DNA of 64,000 nucleotides from Rhizophlyctis rosea (GCA_027596075.1 JADGJC010000104.1:1-64000), one strand, 5' to 3'. Shown: positions 10,910-22,484, counted from the stretch's first letter. Made by a program: numbers and translations. Notes: generated by a model from the letters alone, not told the origin.

Positions 10910-13900
10910 CTACAGTGCCACCTCGTGCTGCTGCTGCAATCGGCTTGCCCATGCCAAATTAGATACAAGCCATTTCTCCAACAGCACGGCCTCCCGAGGA
11001 TTGAGAAAATATTGACCTTCCTCCAATCCTTCGATTTGCTTCTCCAAAATGGATTTCTGTGCATTTGAATGGCGCCGGTCATTCAAAACTGCTCGAGCAG
11101 AACTGCAAACATAACAAAATTACCATTAAATTCAAGTTTGCGATCCGTTTCCCATCCACCGGCTCACTCAAACTGGATATTACGGCAATTGCTTTATCGA
11201 TTTGGGGGCAGGCTGCTTGAGGTGACTTGATCTATGGACATTCAAAGATGCATGTTAGCGTAAACTTCCGTACCATCATTCCAAGTGGTTCACCTTGGTA
11301 GCAACCTGTTCCTTTTCATCGTCACCTAATGAAAGGGAGCTTGATAATGCAGGCACCCTTTGAGAAACAGCGCATGTCCAAGGTCATCAAATAGGCCCAA
11401 GATATCGAAGTTGGTGTTGGTTAAAATGTGGGAGTTGGAGCGATACTGTTTGGGGATCATCACTAACCGCCTTCCCACCGGATGGAGCGCTGAATCATAG
11501 CCACCAGCCTCCCCTTCACCCTTCCTGACTATGAGCCATCCGTTCACTTCTTCGATCAGGCCTGATTCGAACATTGTATTGCCCGATTCTGGCGGCTGGC
11601 ATTCTGTCGTTCCGTGGTTTTGACCACAGGAGTGGATCTTGGTGCTCCTCAGTAGCACCTCCGCTAAGCGGTTCAAGGGTGATCGCAGATGTAGAAGACA
11701 GGATGTTTGCCCAATGACGTTTCCATTCATTGAGACGGTCACCTGATGCGTAAAAAGCGTGTTGCTCCATTGTACTTCGAACGTTCCTTTCACTGCCCCT
11801 TTTTCCGTTTCCCAAACCATACCACTCCTTCTGGAGACGGCCGCCACGACTGTTCCATCCCTATTGATGGCAACACCAACCACCTCGAAGGAATCGCCGG
11901 GTAACAACAGAGTTCTCAGCAGTGAGCCTTTCTCGATGTCCCAAACTTTTGCCATGCCGACCAAAGAAACGGTTACTGCCCGTGCGCCATTCTGGCTAAT
12001 CACGGCTGACGTGATTGGGTGACGGTCTCCGTTTTCCTCCCTACCGAACACTACATCATCGGACCATTTCGTCCATCCTCCTCGAAAGTCGGCAGCTTCA
12101 GACTTGCAACTTGGTGAGTATATTGGTAATACAGTTCGGAGTCCCGTGGGCACCAGGGAAACGTAGAAAGTCGTACGTGCGCGGGATGTTCAATCATGAA
12201 GTCGCCGAATTCGATGAGAAATTGGCGTGCATCATTGACTAATGTAATAAGCGACTGTTTCGCGCACAACCAATGAGCAGAATCATAAAAGTGTTGTGAA
12301 AACTGGCCTAGGAAAGGATATGTACTATACGTACCTCGTCAACCCCCTGGTCTTGCAACCATTCTTCCAAATCCAACAATATATTGACAATAGCGCGAAA
12401 CCCGAATACAGTTTTGTGGATTTCAAACCAGTCCAATAGTTGCCTTTGCAGAAAATACTGCATGGCCGATACAATGTTTGTGCCGCGCCGGACGTGTTGC
12501 AAATGAAGACAGAAATCGGTGGCACACCACATGACCAACGCTGGCACATGATCCCTTCGGCACCAAGGATGTATAAAATCCTGCATAAGGCGCAAGCAGT
12601 TGACAGCCATCCTTTCGTGAGCACGAATTACGTCGATAAACATTGTTCCATTCTTGCAGCGTTGTGCATTTGTCAAGGAATCTTGAGAGATTGTCGTTAC
12701 TGGACATGTGTTTACACCATTTGAGGATATTTCACTCACCTTTGAGAGTCTTGTGTCTCACGTTAACTGTGCCTTCAAATTCCACAACTCCAGCAAGTTG
12801 ATGCAGCGAATCCAGTACCTTTTTGCGGGGGAGATGCAGGAGTTTCGCGATATCGTCACACTGAAGGGGTCTTTCGCTCACAAGGATGCATTCAATGATG
12901 GTAGGTATCAAGGGGTTGTTTTCGTATGCATTCTGCATCGTTCTTTCGTAAAGGACATCCATGTTGTCGGGTAGATTCGAAATGACCTCCATTAATGCAT
13001 CCGCAGACGTTGCGCCTTTGATTGATTGTGCCGCCAAGGAGAGCCAGATGAAGAGCCCACCACTTCGCTCCAGAAGTTTCGTGATTAGCATGTCGAAGTC
13101 GGGCTCGGTCTGCCATGTGGCGAGCATGGCAGAAGCATACAAAAAGGCATCGCTCTGGTTCCCAGCAGCTTTGACTTCCAACTCCGTCCATGGTTGTAGT
13201 TCGGCAAAGGCTTTGACGATGTCCGGCTCCTTGCGGCTGGTGATGAAAAATTTCACAAAATTCGGCAGCTTTCGGCAGTCTTCACCGATGATATTCAAAA
13301 TGTCTTTTCGATGGTTGATTGTACCACATTCTGGAAACTCTATTGTTAGAATTGAATATAACAGCTGCTGACAACTGCCTCATACCATCCAATGCATCCA
13401 CCACGAAGACCACAGATGTGGTCGGCTGTTCCACCGCCATCAGAGGCACTTTGATCAGAAGGTTAAATTGATCACTCAATGGCTGTTCAAGAACGTCGGT
13501 TTTTGTTTGGAGGGTTTCGTGCGCTTTCAATGCAAAATCGTGATTCCACTCGGCAAGCCCGTACGCCAATATGTACAACAATTTCTGCGAATGTGGGAGA
13601 TGAGGATTGTGTTCAATATTTCACAAACTCTCTATGACAATAAGCCTCACCTTCGGATCTCTCCTGTCAATATCGTCGTGTTTGCAGAAAAATGCACAGC
13701 CGAGATGCCAATCCCCTTGCAACGCATCAGCAACCAAGCCTGACACAACAGATTTGCCCACACCAGCTTCTCCTTTTAGCCAGAAGAGTCGAGAATTTGC
13801 TTTTTTCAACCAGGACTTGACTTTGTCGACCAGCCACCCTCTTGTCCCTTTCTGATGCTCTTTGCGGAGGCGCAACCGTTCGGCAGTCATATCGAGTGGC

Positions 13901-15018
13901 GACAAGGTTTCCTGGATATACTTCAATGCGGCTGCCACTTCCAGATCTTTTGCTGAAGAAGGCTTTGAGATTGATTTGATTTCCAACTCCGATCTTTTGT
14001 ATGCCTCCCTGGCATATGGAATGATACTATCGTGACACAGTCAGTATGCAATCGGAGGACTGCACAAATACCCAGCAATACATACTCTTGATATTGCGTC
14101 AGCCAACTGAACTTCCCTTGCAATCCAAATATGATAGAAACCGTTTGCTTGACAGTGCGCTTGCGTGGACTTTGACCGTGGGCATGTGGAGCATTGGAAA
14201 ACACAGACAGGGCAGGAAATTCAAACGGGAACAGTCCCTTGATTCCTTGCTTTTCCAGCTCCCCGACCAAGATGGGCAAAATGCGTGCTTGCCCAGAATC
14301 TCGCCGTTCCAAAGCCAATTCCCACTAGAGCAAACTACATGAGTTTCATCCGGAAGCTCTTAGACCATGATATAGATGCTTACCTCCAGCAGCATGTTAT
14401 CCCCTTCTTGATCGGCCTTCTTGACTCGCTCGAGTGCAGCTGCGGAACATAGCATGATCACGAGGCTGGATCTGTGTAAGCCTTGCAGAAAACCGCTTTC
14501 CCACGATTCTCCGGGTACCAAGCATCCTCTTTGCAATGAGTTAGACGTGGACCGTAAGCATGAACCAAATAGAACGCAACGTACTCATCCAAAAAACAAT
14601 GCTGAACGTCAGTTTCTCCGTGGTTCGGCACGGAGAGCTCAAGCCCAAGCCGCGACGCCATGTCTTGGACTGTCTTTTTTCTGTAGCTTCAGTTCAGGGG
14701 TGTAAATGATCTGATAGTTGGCAGTTCAGATTTAACCATAGCTGGTTACCTTACGAAATAATGATGATGATCATAGAACCTCCTGCATTTCCAGTCTGGC
14801 TGGCGGTCGATGGAGTTCACTCTTTCCGAGTCTTTCTCTACAGTTGGGACCTGCGTCGGTGTGCTTGTAGGTTCCGGTGGGGTTGCCGAGTCCTTATCTA
14901 TGAGGGGGCCGCGTGTCAATATGCCCGTAGGTTCCGGAGGGTTTGGAATGGCGTGAGGAGTCCGAGGAAACAAGTTTATGCGGAACCTCCTCATTATGGT
15001 AAACAAATAGCTGTGCAT
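10910..15018 (-). CDS. TIR-NACHT-WD40 receptor (NLR/STAND family)
   Basis: Thirteen exons on the minus strand: 15018-14750, 14680-14585, 14528-14384, 14324-14086, 14026-13651, 13584-13386, 13339-12740, 12681-12335, 12254-12133, 12040-11447, 11357-11294, 11231-11168 and 11088-10910; 1097 residues. The first eight junctions are well supported; those after 12254 are less certain. The TIR-like domain spans about residues 75-205: CLVPGESWESGFLQGLHRSS, LVIMLCS and LLEWELALERR, the last carrying a glutamate where TIR NADases have their catalytic one. NACHT: Walker A GEAGVGKS (about 335-342), Walker B VVFVVDALDE (about 432-441), sensor FFITSR. WD40-like repeats (TSAVISQNGARAVTVS, AKVWDIEKG, VVGVAINRDGTVVAAV) follow, then a helical tail. 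STAND proteins act as self-oligomerising intracellular sensors; an immune or allorecognition role is inferred. The first TIR strand is atypical. A more upstream start with a hydrophobic segment (about 15040-15090) is possible. Confidence 0.85.
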
Positions 15019-16346
15019 TTAAAATGAAAATGCATGCATACAGAATCCAGTAGCTGAGTGCGGCGAGCAGCATGTATATGATCATTTCCGCGGGCCAGGA
15101 CTCTATGCTTGTCATCATCACGTGAGGCGAGTTCTCATTCCCCTCCAACACGTCTCGTACTTAGCGTATGGATATTTTGACAGCAGCGATACTGATATGA
15201 CACATAAGATCGACACTTCGATAAGCAAGAAACTCGGCGGAGTAATTTTGAACTTTGCACGGTTTGCCAGTTTTTACTTTTGACGAGGGGCAAGTGACAA
15301 AGGAAGTGGAAGCAACGGAATCGCTACGAACCCTGTCAAAATTCGGCATCAGAAGAGGGGAGTGGCGGGCAAGCCTTCCCTCTCCAACCTGCCCACCAAG
15401 CCCGTGCAGGGACAGGAGGAACGAGGAAGGCCTGGACCCATTTCTCGGGCTCTCCTGTGCTACAAGGGTAATACGGGAGGCACAGCCTGTCTGAACCATG
15501 ATTGAGTGTTGATAGATGAAATTACTGATGTGCCTGCCAGAGTGTTGAAGAGCTTAGGGAGCCTTTGGAGAATCATGAGCAATCATCACCAAAGGTGGAA
15601 TGTTCATCAACGATGCAAAAATGCTGAGCATATAAAATCGCAAGATGAAGCACCAGTCGGTTGCTCTTTCCTTTATCGACGAAGATCGCTAATCAAAAAT
15701 TTCGCGACATATATGGTGTAGTGTGCACAAAAATCATACTCCTCTCAATAAGTGGGTCTGAAATTGACCCAAGTAGCCGAAAGACTACCAATGCCTGTTA
15801 CCCTTGCAGAAGACGTCAAACGAGGGTGAGAATTGCTTCATTTTTAATGGGCAAAATCGGCCGAGAGAAAGCGTTGCACCACGAATGCAATGATTGTAGG
15901 TGAGTTGCGGAAACGGGATGTATCTCGTCCGTTGCGTCAATCCCTCAAACCAACATTCTAGAGGCGATTTGTCACCACAATCAATGCAATGTTTGTGATG
16001 GATGACAAGATTCGTCTTTTACCGTCCAATATGATCGTACCTCAGTGTTAGCGCCTGATGATTTCACGTACCGTATCAACCCTGACATCATTGTGGTGGT
16101 GACGGTGCATATGTGTTTGGAAGGACCAAAAACTCTCGTCTCATGCCTAAACCAATAATTGCACATGATTTTTGAGTGAAAGGTTTCATGTTAGTTCTAC
16201 TGTGCCCAAATTTGTGTTTTTCACAGTGACGGGGTCCAACCAGTGCAGGACATGTTAGACATACGCACATATATCACAATTACACTACAGCTGTTTACAT
16301 AGCGGAAGCGTCGCCTTCCAATCGTCAGCCAAAACTGACAGCTTTC
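15019..16346. other. intergenic, no gene supported
   Basis: Upstream of the receptor gene and downstream of an F-box gene. A plus-strand peptide near 15790-15830 resembles the start of a Zn2Cys6 zinc cluster (ACYPCRRRQTR), but the other cysteines are not found. A hydrophobic minus-strand frame at about 15040-15090 might be a 5' exon of the receptor. Nothing else seen. Confidence 0.4.
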
Positions 16347-17915
16347 CTAGGCTCTCGTACAAATAATCTTTGAGAAGAACTTCTGTCCCCATTTCCTTTT
16401 CAAGGCAGGAGTTTCTTTGCTGTCGCCCTTGTTCCCCGTATTGGAACCAATACGCAGACCATGATCGCCAAAAGCATACTTAGTCCACTTCCAATAGACC
16501 CTCCTGACACCCAATTGTCCGATTCTCTCCCCATCTTTCCCAACCTCATACTCTACAACACTAAAGAAGCAGCCTTCCCCCAACTTGAACCTCCTCCCCG
16601 CCACCACGAAAGGTGTAGGAGCCACAAACGTCTCCCAGGTGCCCCTAATTGGATCAAACATTGTCGTATTATTAGGGTGCGGAGCCGGCTCCCGAAACGC
16701 AAGGAAATGGTCGCCTGGATGCGGGATGTACTGATAACCACCAGTGAAGGTATATAGATGGGTGAGATGCGGGATGGAATAGACCATGCATAGGGATGTG
16801 TCTTCGTCGATGAGTTGTTCGCACATGACGATGAGATGGAAGCGGGTGAGTTTGAGTCGGGAGACGCCAAAGAGTTGAGCGGTCTGCGGGAGATGAATGG
16901 AAGCGAATGGTTTGGATTGGCGTTGGTTCAGGCGGACAAGGTGGATGTCATCTGATCTGGGTGTTTGGCCGTTTGTGCGGTTCATGATGTGGTAAATGAG
17001 GACGTTGGCGTTGAAACAGACATTGCGGGGTTGGTGCGTGTCTATTTCGAAACGTGTAGATGGTTTATGTAGGGGGAGGACGTGGATGATCTGGTGCCAC
17101 TCATGTCCACAGTTGGCATTCCGTTTTCTCCTCTTTTCTGAACCAAAGAGGGTCCTATTGTTGCACAGAGCTTGCCAGATGATGTCTTCATTTGATGAAA
17201 TGCCGTACATGTTATGACTCATGGTGGTGTTGATGAAGAGGGGCGAGATACGGGCAGTGGGGGCGAGCGCTTTCCGGATATGGTCCGGAATGAGGTTTTC
17301 GTCAAGTGGTTGCTCTTTGATCGTACTGTCAAGATGGCGATGTGGAGCGTGGTCGCCCGCGAATACCTCAAAGACGGTGTAACCCCGATTCTCCCTTTCC
17401 TTTCTGTAATGTTTTATTACCACTTTTCCACTGGCGTGTGCCGCTTGAGGCTCATTCCGCTCAATCCAATCATGACAACCAAACGCATCGGTCACATCCC
17501 GGATACTAGACTTATCCCTCCGCAAAAGATACTCGTCTGCCTTAAGTTTTCCTTCCACTGACCTCTCTTTCAACAATCGGAACCGACTGGGCACACTCCA
17601 AGCATACCACAAACATCCAACGTCCCGCCACGTTTCGTGCCCTTGCAAGGTAGGAAGACAATCTGACGGAAATGCTTGTCGGAGTTTTGCTTTCCAAATT
17701 TTCGTGACGTGGGTTGAGCGGATTAGCTTGAGCCAAGCGCTGCAGACTTGTTCGCAAGTCAAGGTGGTGGGTACAGAGAGGTTGGAGAAGATGTACGCGA
17801 GGATATCGGGGATTGAGACCGTGGAGGGTGGGGATTTGGGTTGCGAGTCACAGTCACGCGCACAAGGTTGGTCTTCTTGAGTGGCACATCTGGTTGGAGA
17901 TCTTCTGCGAGTCAT
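16347..17915 (-). CDS. F-box protein, intact member of a local family
   Basis: Intronless, 522 residues from the ATG at 17915 (MTRRRSPTR). A short basic/polar N-terminus leads to an F-box, IPDILAYIFSNLSVPTTL then CEQVCSAWLKLIRS (about 34-66), followed by IWKAKLRQAFPSDCLP and the strongly aromatic block ETWRDVGCLWYAW (about 92-104). The long C-terminal region looks like beta-rich repeats (for example VLIYHIMN, LTRFHLIVMCEQL, HFLAFREPAPHPNNTTMFDP), plausibly a degenerate propeller. The gene at 20929-22484 shares the F-box and the ExWRDxxxLWxAW block, so the two are paralogues. Expected role: substrate adaptor of an SCF ubiquitin ligase; substrate unknown. Confidence 0.75.
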   Translation of the reverse strand: MTRRRSPTRCATQEDQPCARDCDSQPKSPPSTVSIPDILAYIFSNLSVPTTLTCEQVCSAWLKLIRSTHVTKIWKAKLRQAFPSDCLPTLQGHETWRDVGCLWYAWSVPSRFRLLKERSVEGKLKADEYLLRRDKSSIRDVTDAFGCHDWIERNEPQAAHASGKVVIKHYRKERENRGYTVFEVFAGDHAPHRHLDSTIKEQPLDENLIPDHIRKALAPTARISPLFINTTMSHNMYGISSNEDIIWQALCNNRTLFGSEKRRKRNANCGHEWHQIIHVLPLHKPSTRFEIDTHQPRNVCFNANVLIYHIMNRTNGQTPRSDDIHLVRLNQRQSKPFASIHLPQTAQLFGVSRLKLTRFHLIVMCEQLIDEDTSLCMVYSIPHLTHLYTFTGGYQYIPHPGDHFLAFREPAPHPNNTTMFDPIRGTWETFVAPTPFVVAGRRFKLGEGCFFSVVEYEVGKDGERIGQLGVRRVYWKWTKYAFGDHGLRIGSNTGNKGDSKETPALKRKWGQKFFSKIICTRA

Positions 17916-18589
17916 GATGAAAGGTATGGATAGATGAGAGATAGCCTGCAAGATGGCCGTAATTGAAGAAGAAAGTTAATGAAGGAGATGGGTCCAAAAC
18001 GGGCGGTGCCCCAAGGAATCTCAATCCCGTTCCACGCGCAAATTGTTGGTGGGTGGTTTTGGTGGTGACAGCCGAGTCAGCCGGTTGAGCACAGCCCCCC
18101 AGCTGTATCCGGAGTTCGAGTCGTGTTACAAGGGTTTCTCACGGGAGGGCCAGATGATTGACTTTCGATAGATGAAGTTGCATGTTGTATCTCTCCTGTG
18201 CATTCGTGCGTGGGATAGAGGTAAAATGCCCTCATGGATGCGCAAAGGTTTGAATCCCTAGTGTGAAGTCGGGACATCCCTCTCCAAGATTCAGAGAGCA
18301 CATGAAGCTGTATGATCAAGGGCCGCTCCTAGAATCCTCCCATTCATTATCAAATATACCTCTACTCCGAGACGGTGCAGATTTATGTGATTACATATGC
18401 AAGCATGGCACAGCGAACGTTACGCGATGATCATCACGCACTTAGTCCTTCCGTTGCGCAATTTCCTCATATGACATTCAAAATGATTGCCAGATGCGGC
18501 GATCCTATGTTTGTAATGATCTAATGGAGGGCTCCATGGCTACAAATACAGATGAGTGACTATGACTGTAATCCTCCTTCATGCATCCC
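17916..18589. other. intergenic
   Basis: About 670 bases upstream of the F-box gene and downstream of the WW-repeat gene. A stretch at 18077-18140 superficially resembles a tRNA but does not fold as one. Nothing else seen. Confidence 0.4.
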
Positions 18590-20335
18590 TCAAACGCCTT
18601 CCGCCTCCAACCCGCTGGTCCGCCACCACTGCAAGACCTCAGTATGATTCCGCCCCTTCCCCTCCAGCACTGTGTCTTTCGAAAACCTCATCTCCAATCC
18701 GCTCCGCAACCACCAGTCCAATACTTCAACATGCCCCTCCTGACTTGCCCAATTTACAGCTCGTGCCGAATACCGCATCTCCAATCCACTTCCCTTCCAC
18801 CATTCCAACACCTTGACATGGCCTTCCCGACTGGCACAATCCATCGCTCTAACCGTCCAAGTCATCCGCAACCCACTGGTTCTCCACCACTCCAACACTT
18901 CAACATGTCCGTTTGCACTACCCTGATCCACGACCAATGGAGAATAATCGAGCACCACTCCCGATGACCGCCACCACTTCAGTACTTCCACATGACCGTT
19001 ATCGCTTGCCCTGCTCACTGCCGTCATATCGTAAGGTAATTTCTCCACTCCGAAGGCTCCCCACCATTCCAGCACGTCCAATGCTCCCACCGCACTTGCT
19101 CGACCGAGGATCTGAGGATCTTGCGTATTTAAGTCTAGCCCACTCTTCTTCCACCAATTCAGTACGGCGAAGTCCCGATTCTGACTTGCAGCTACCAGAG
19201 CTGCCGATGAGTATTTCAGTTCCAGCCCGCTACGAACCCACCATTCAAGGACTTCTATGCGCCCCTGACCACTTGCCTCGTCCATGGCCTTTGCTGAATA
19301 TTTGACCTGGAGCCCACTTCGGACCCACCAGTCCAGAATCTCTATATCTCCCCGACCACTAGCACCATCCATTGCCGCTTCCGTCATCTTGACCGCCCAG
19401 CCACTACATAACCACCAATCCAAAACCGCGATGTCGCCCTTTTGACTGGCAAGATCCACTGGAACCGTTGAGCCTTCCCGGTGCCACCAAAACCTTAATG
19501 TCATTTGTTGACTTTGTTTCCGGCGAGTCCAAGTCGCCATCAACTCACTGTCCCGCCACCAATTCAGAATGTCCAAGCGACTGTGGGCACTGGCAGTGAG
19601 AATGGGGGAGGTGGTGAATTTGCATGGCAAGCCACTGTTTTTCCACCATTCCAAGATTGCAATGTTCCCGGCTTCGGAGGCTCCATCCATTGCCCTGACG
19701 GTGTAGGATGAGGTGATTTTGAGACCGCTGTTCTTCCACCAATTGAGGACTGCAATGTTTCCATTGATGCTAGCTGTATCAATGGCGTATGAAGTCCATT
19801 TCAGGCGTAGGGACTGGGGGGATGGTTGGTAGGGAATGTGGGCCGTGGAGGTGAAGGGTAAGGTGGGATCTTCGTGGTCTTCAGTCGGACGATCTGTGTA
19901 GTCTCCCTCCAAGCGCAAATGCAATTTGTTCTCCATGCCTGGATATTTCCTTGCGTAGCCACCCCACCACTGCAAAACCTCGATATGACCCAGAGCGCTA
20001 GCTTGATCCATAGCAAACTCTGACCATTTCAACTTCCGCCCTTGCTTTTTGGTCACCCAGCTGGTCCACCAGTCCAAAAGATCTGTTTGTCCCTTCCTGG
20101 AGGCGTGGTCCATACTGGCGAAGGGCAGGTGGGGAATGCAGGCATCGCGAACTTCGGACCAGGAGTAGGCAGTTGCCAGGATGACACCGATCTGATAAAC
20201 GTCATTTGAAGGCGGTAGACGGAGAAGGATTGCAGAGATGATTTCCACCGGCAGGGCGAGCATTATTGTCGGTTTTTTTGAACTTCGAGGTGCCTTCATG
20301 CACAGACCTATTTCTTCTAAAGGCAGAGCGAGCAT
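18590..20335 (-). CDS. ankyrin-like WW-repeat protein (about 15 repeats of 29 aa)
   Basis: Intronless, 581 residues from the ATG at 20335. The N-terminus has an F-box-like helical segment, ALPVEIISAILLRLPPS, and then IGVILATAYSWSEVRDACI. From about residue 75 to the end there are roughly 15 tandem repeats with a 29-residue period of the form xAMDxASxxGHIEVLEWWxxSGLxxKYS. The GHxEVLxWW core is the second ankyrin helix with an unusual double tryptophan. Such repeat proteins are common in chytrids, slime moulds and giant viruses (general family knowledge). They are taken to be protein-binding scaffolds; the ligand is unknown. A second in-frame ATG 72 bases downstream starts with nearly the same codons as the first (MLALPL against MLALPV), so either may be the true start. 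Confidence 0.75.
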   Translation of the reverse strand: MLALPLEEIGLCMKAPRSSKKPTIMLALPVEIISAILLRLPPSNDVYQIGVILATAYSWSEVRDACIPHLPFASMDHASRKGQTDLLDWWTSWVTKKQGRKLKWSEFAMDQASALGHIEVLQWWGGYARKYPGMENKLHLRLEGDYTDRPTEDHEDPTLPFTSTAHIPYQPSPQSLRLKWTSYAIDTASINGNIAVLNWWKNSGLKITSSYTVRAMDGASEAGNIAILEWWKNSGLPCKFTTSPILTASAHSRLDILNWWRDSELMATWTRRKQSQQMTLRFWWHREGSTVPVDLASQKGDIAVLDWWLCSGWAVKMTEAAMDGASGRGDIEILDWWVRSGLQVKYSAKAMDEASGQGRIEVLEWWVRSGLELKYSSAALVAASQNRDFAVLNWWKKSGLDLNTQDPQILGRASAVGALDVLEWWGAFGVEKLPYDMTAVSRASDNGHVEVLKWWRSSGVVLDYSPLVVDQGSANGHVEVLEWWRTSGLRMTWTVRAMDCASREGHVKVLEWWKGSGLEMRYSARAVNWASQEGHVEVLDWWLRSGLEMRFSKDTVLEGKGRNHTEVLQWWRTSGLEAEGV

Positions 20336-20928
20336 TGTTGTATAAGTCTTAGGGTGCCTTGCACAAACTAGTCCGGTGGGTCGAATTGCTGTGACGTCAA
20401 GAGATGGGAAATGAGGGAGTCAAAAGCATAAAGCTGCTCAGCGGAGGGCCGCCATCAAAGCACAAAGTGGTGGCACAGCATGGATGTGTTGGGACCCTCC
20501 CTCCGCAAGTGTTCGATAACCACATAAATGCACAGGTGGACCTCATGAATTGAAGATCAGCAGCTCATGCACAGCGTCCAAATGAAAGTCAGGCAAGGTA
20601 CGGTCACCTACTTCACCTCCCATAATGCCACTGATGCCGGCGCTATTGCCCACTTGAAAACGACCTGCAGATTGTTACTAACATCACAATTGTGTGCTTC
20701 CATACAGAAGCTACAAAGTCGCAAAATACGACTATTACAGAACATTTACCGACATGCATACGATTCATGCTTTCTGGAATGCAGCTATCTGCTATGTACA
20801 TCAGATTTGTTAAGCCATTTGGCCATTGACAACTACTCCCATCGATCCCATTCTCCCGAGATTGCCCTAGATGGGTACCCATATAATATACAGTAAAACA
20901 CAGGCCCTGCTCAGGAACTTGCTATATA
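20336..20928. other. intergenic
   Basis: About 590 bases between the WW-repeat gene and the frameshifted F-box gene, both minus strand. Short open frames here lack motifs. Nothing seen. Confidence 0.4.
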
Positions 20929-22484
20929 TCAAAGATCCAACCACCGTCTAAATACTCTAGGGACACCTCGCGCACCAGTCCGTTTGCCACTATTATCAGT
21001 CGGATATTCCATCATGGTCAAGATGTAATGGCTGTAGTCATCTTCCGGGTCCTCACCCGGTGGACTAATTAGACACGTCCCAGCAATGGGATCCAATCTC
21101 AAAAAGACGGATCTTTCGTCTATGTCGTAGGAGCGGAACAGCAACTCTTGATCGGATGCGATGCTTTGGTGATAAATGTGCCCGAAGCCAAATGATGCAA
21201 AGTCCAACGTGTAGCAGAGGTTGGCGTACATGTCCAGGACCATGATAGAACTGATTCCATGCTGTTCGTCCGGGCAGCAGATGAAGATGAGGAGGTTGAA
21301 GCGGGTAAGGGCTATGGAGTGTGGGTTCAGATTGGAGGGAATGTCATATTTGCCGGGTTGCTTCTTATCGTGGAGTCGTATGAGATGTATGATTTTCAGG
21401 GAGTTGCCATCGCTTTCCGTGCCATAGGCGATTACAGATTCGTTGATGGAATGACAGGTATGACGACTGATTTGCCAGTTGAAGCCAGGATGGCGAAGTG
21501 ATGTAATGCGTGAGTGTTTTTCAAGAGCTGATGCCCGGTGTGCAGACCATTTACCGCTATAAGTCCCCGTATCACGCTCAACAAAGTAATCCCCACATAC
21601 TAATCCTCCCACCGGTCCCGCAACTCTTACTACTTCTCCCGTTTCCCAATCACAAAACTGACAACCTGTGAATGACGTGTGGGTTCGCACAACGGTATTC
21701 GATCGGTTGTATTTGGATCCTTGGATGAATGTGCTGCTGGAATCGCCAAAAACCCCTTCCGGATCGAAAATGTTATCCACCATGCAATCATCCCCTATCA
21801 ATTGGTGATTGAACCGGTGAGTGAACCAATGATGTAGATAAGAATAAATCACAACGGTGCCGCTTTCAAAGGATCCGCACATCACGCCGCCCTCGATGTC
21901 AAAGTCCTGAAAACAGCCTGTAACATCTCTGACTACTTCCGTATCTCTCCTTGGCATTGTGCTTCCACGGTTAAGCCCTGCAATGCTTCCGTATATTTTC
22001 TTGGGCTTCCATTCCCGTCCCCACGCCCACCACAAGAGCGCTAGATCACGCCAATTCTCGTTTCCACGCCGAACTGGCATGCAACTTTTCGGAAAGGCAG
22101 CAAGCAGTTTTGGTTCCAAACTGCATCGAGACCGGTGACGCGGATTAGGATACTCCACTCTTTGCAGGCGTGTTCGCAAGTCAAGCGGGTTGGGATGAAA
22201 GTATACGAGAGAATTGGATATGGGAGTTCGGTGAGGTGTGCGATAGCCGCTCCCTTTGAAAGTTGTCCAATAGTCTGGAGTGGTAGGTAGCTCAGAAAGG
22301 TAACGCCTTTGATAGTGTGCACCTGCACGAACTGCACACGACGTGTATGCGGTTTTACCTTTGTTGAATTCTCTCTGGATCGTCTTTGCAAATGAACGCA
22401 CTGAAACAGTCCTTCAAGTTGTTGAATTTGTGAGAGATGAGAAAAGGATCTGGAGAAGGGCACCTGAAATTGGAAGGGCACCAT
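20929..22484 (-). pseudogene. F-box protein paralogue broken by a one-base frameshift
   Basis: The C-terminal part lies in one frame (20929 to about 22111) and contains AAFPKSCMP, ENWRDLALLWWAW and a beta-rich body. The F-box part lies in another (about 22108 to the ATG at 22484): LTELPYPILSYTF and RLTCEHACKEWSILIRVTGL. The intact paralogue at 16347-17915 has both parts in one frame, with IWKAKLRQAFPSDCLP where this gene would have VWNQ followed by KLLAAFPKSCMP. The frames meet at a run of four A on the coding strand (22108-22111). One missing A would explain the break, and there is no room for an intron. It is either a recent pseudogene or a homopolymer error in the assembly. The true start is uncertain. 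Confidence 0.75.

Noticed and set aside
15790..15835. Peptide ACYPCRRRQTR resembling a Zn2Cys6 zinc cluster
   Set aside because: Only two of six cysteines are present and no spliced continuation supplies the rest.
18077..18140. tRNA-like stretch with a GTTCGAG word
   Set aside because: The T-arm and acceptor stems do not pair and the anticodon loop has the wrong size.
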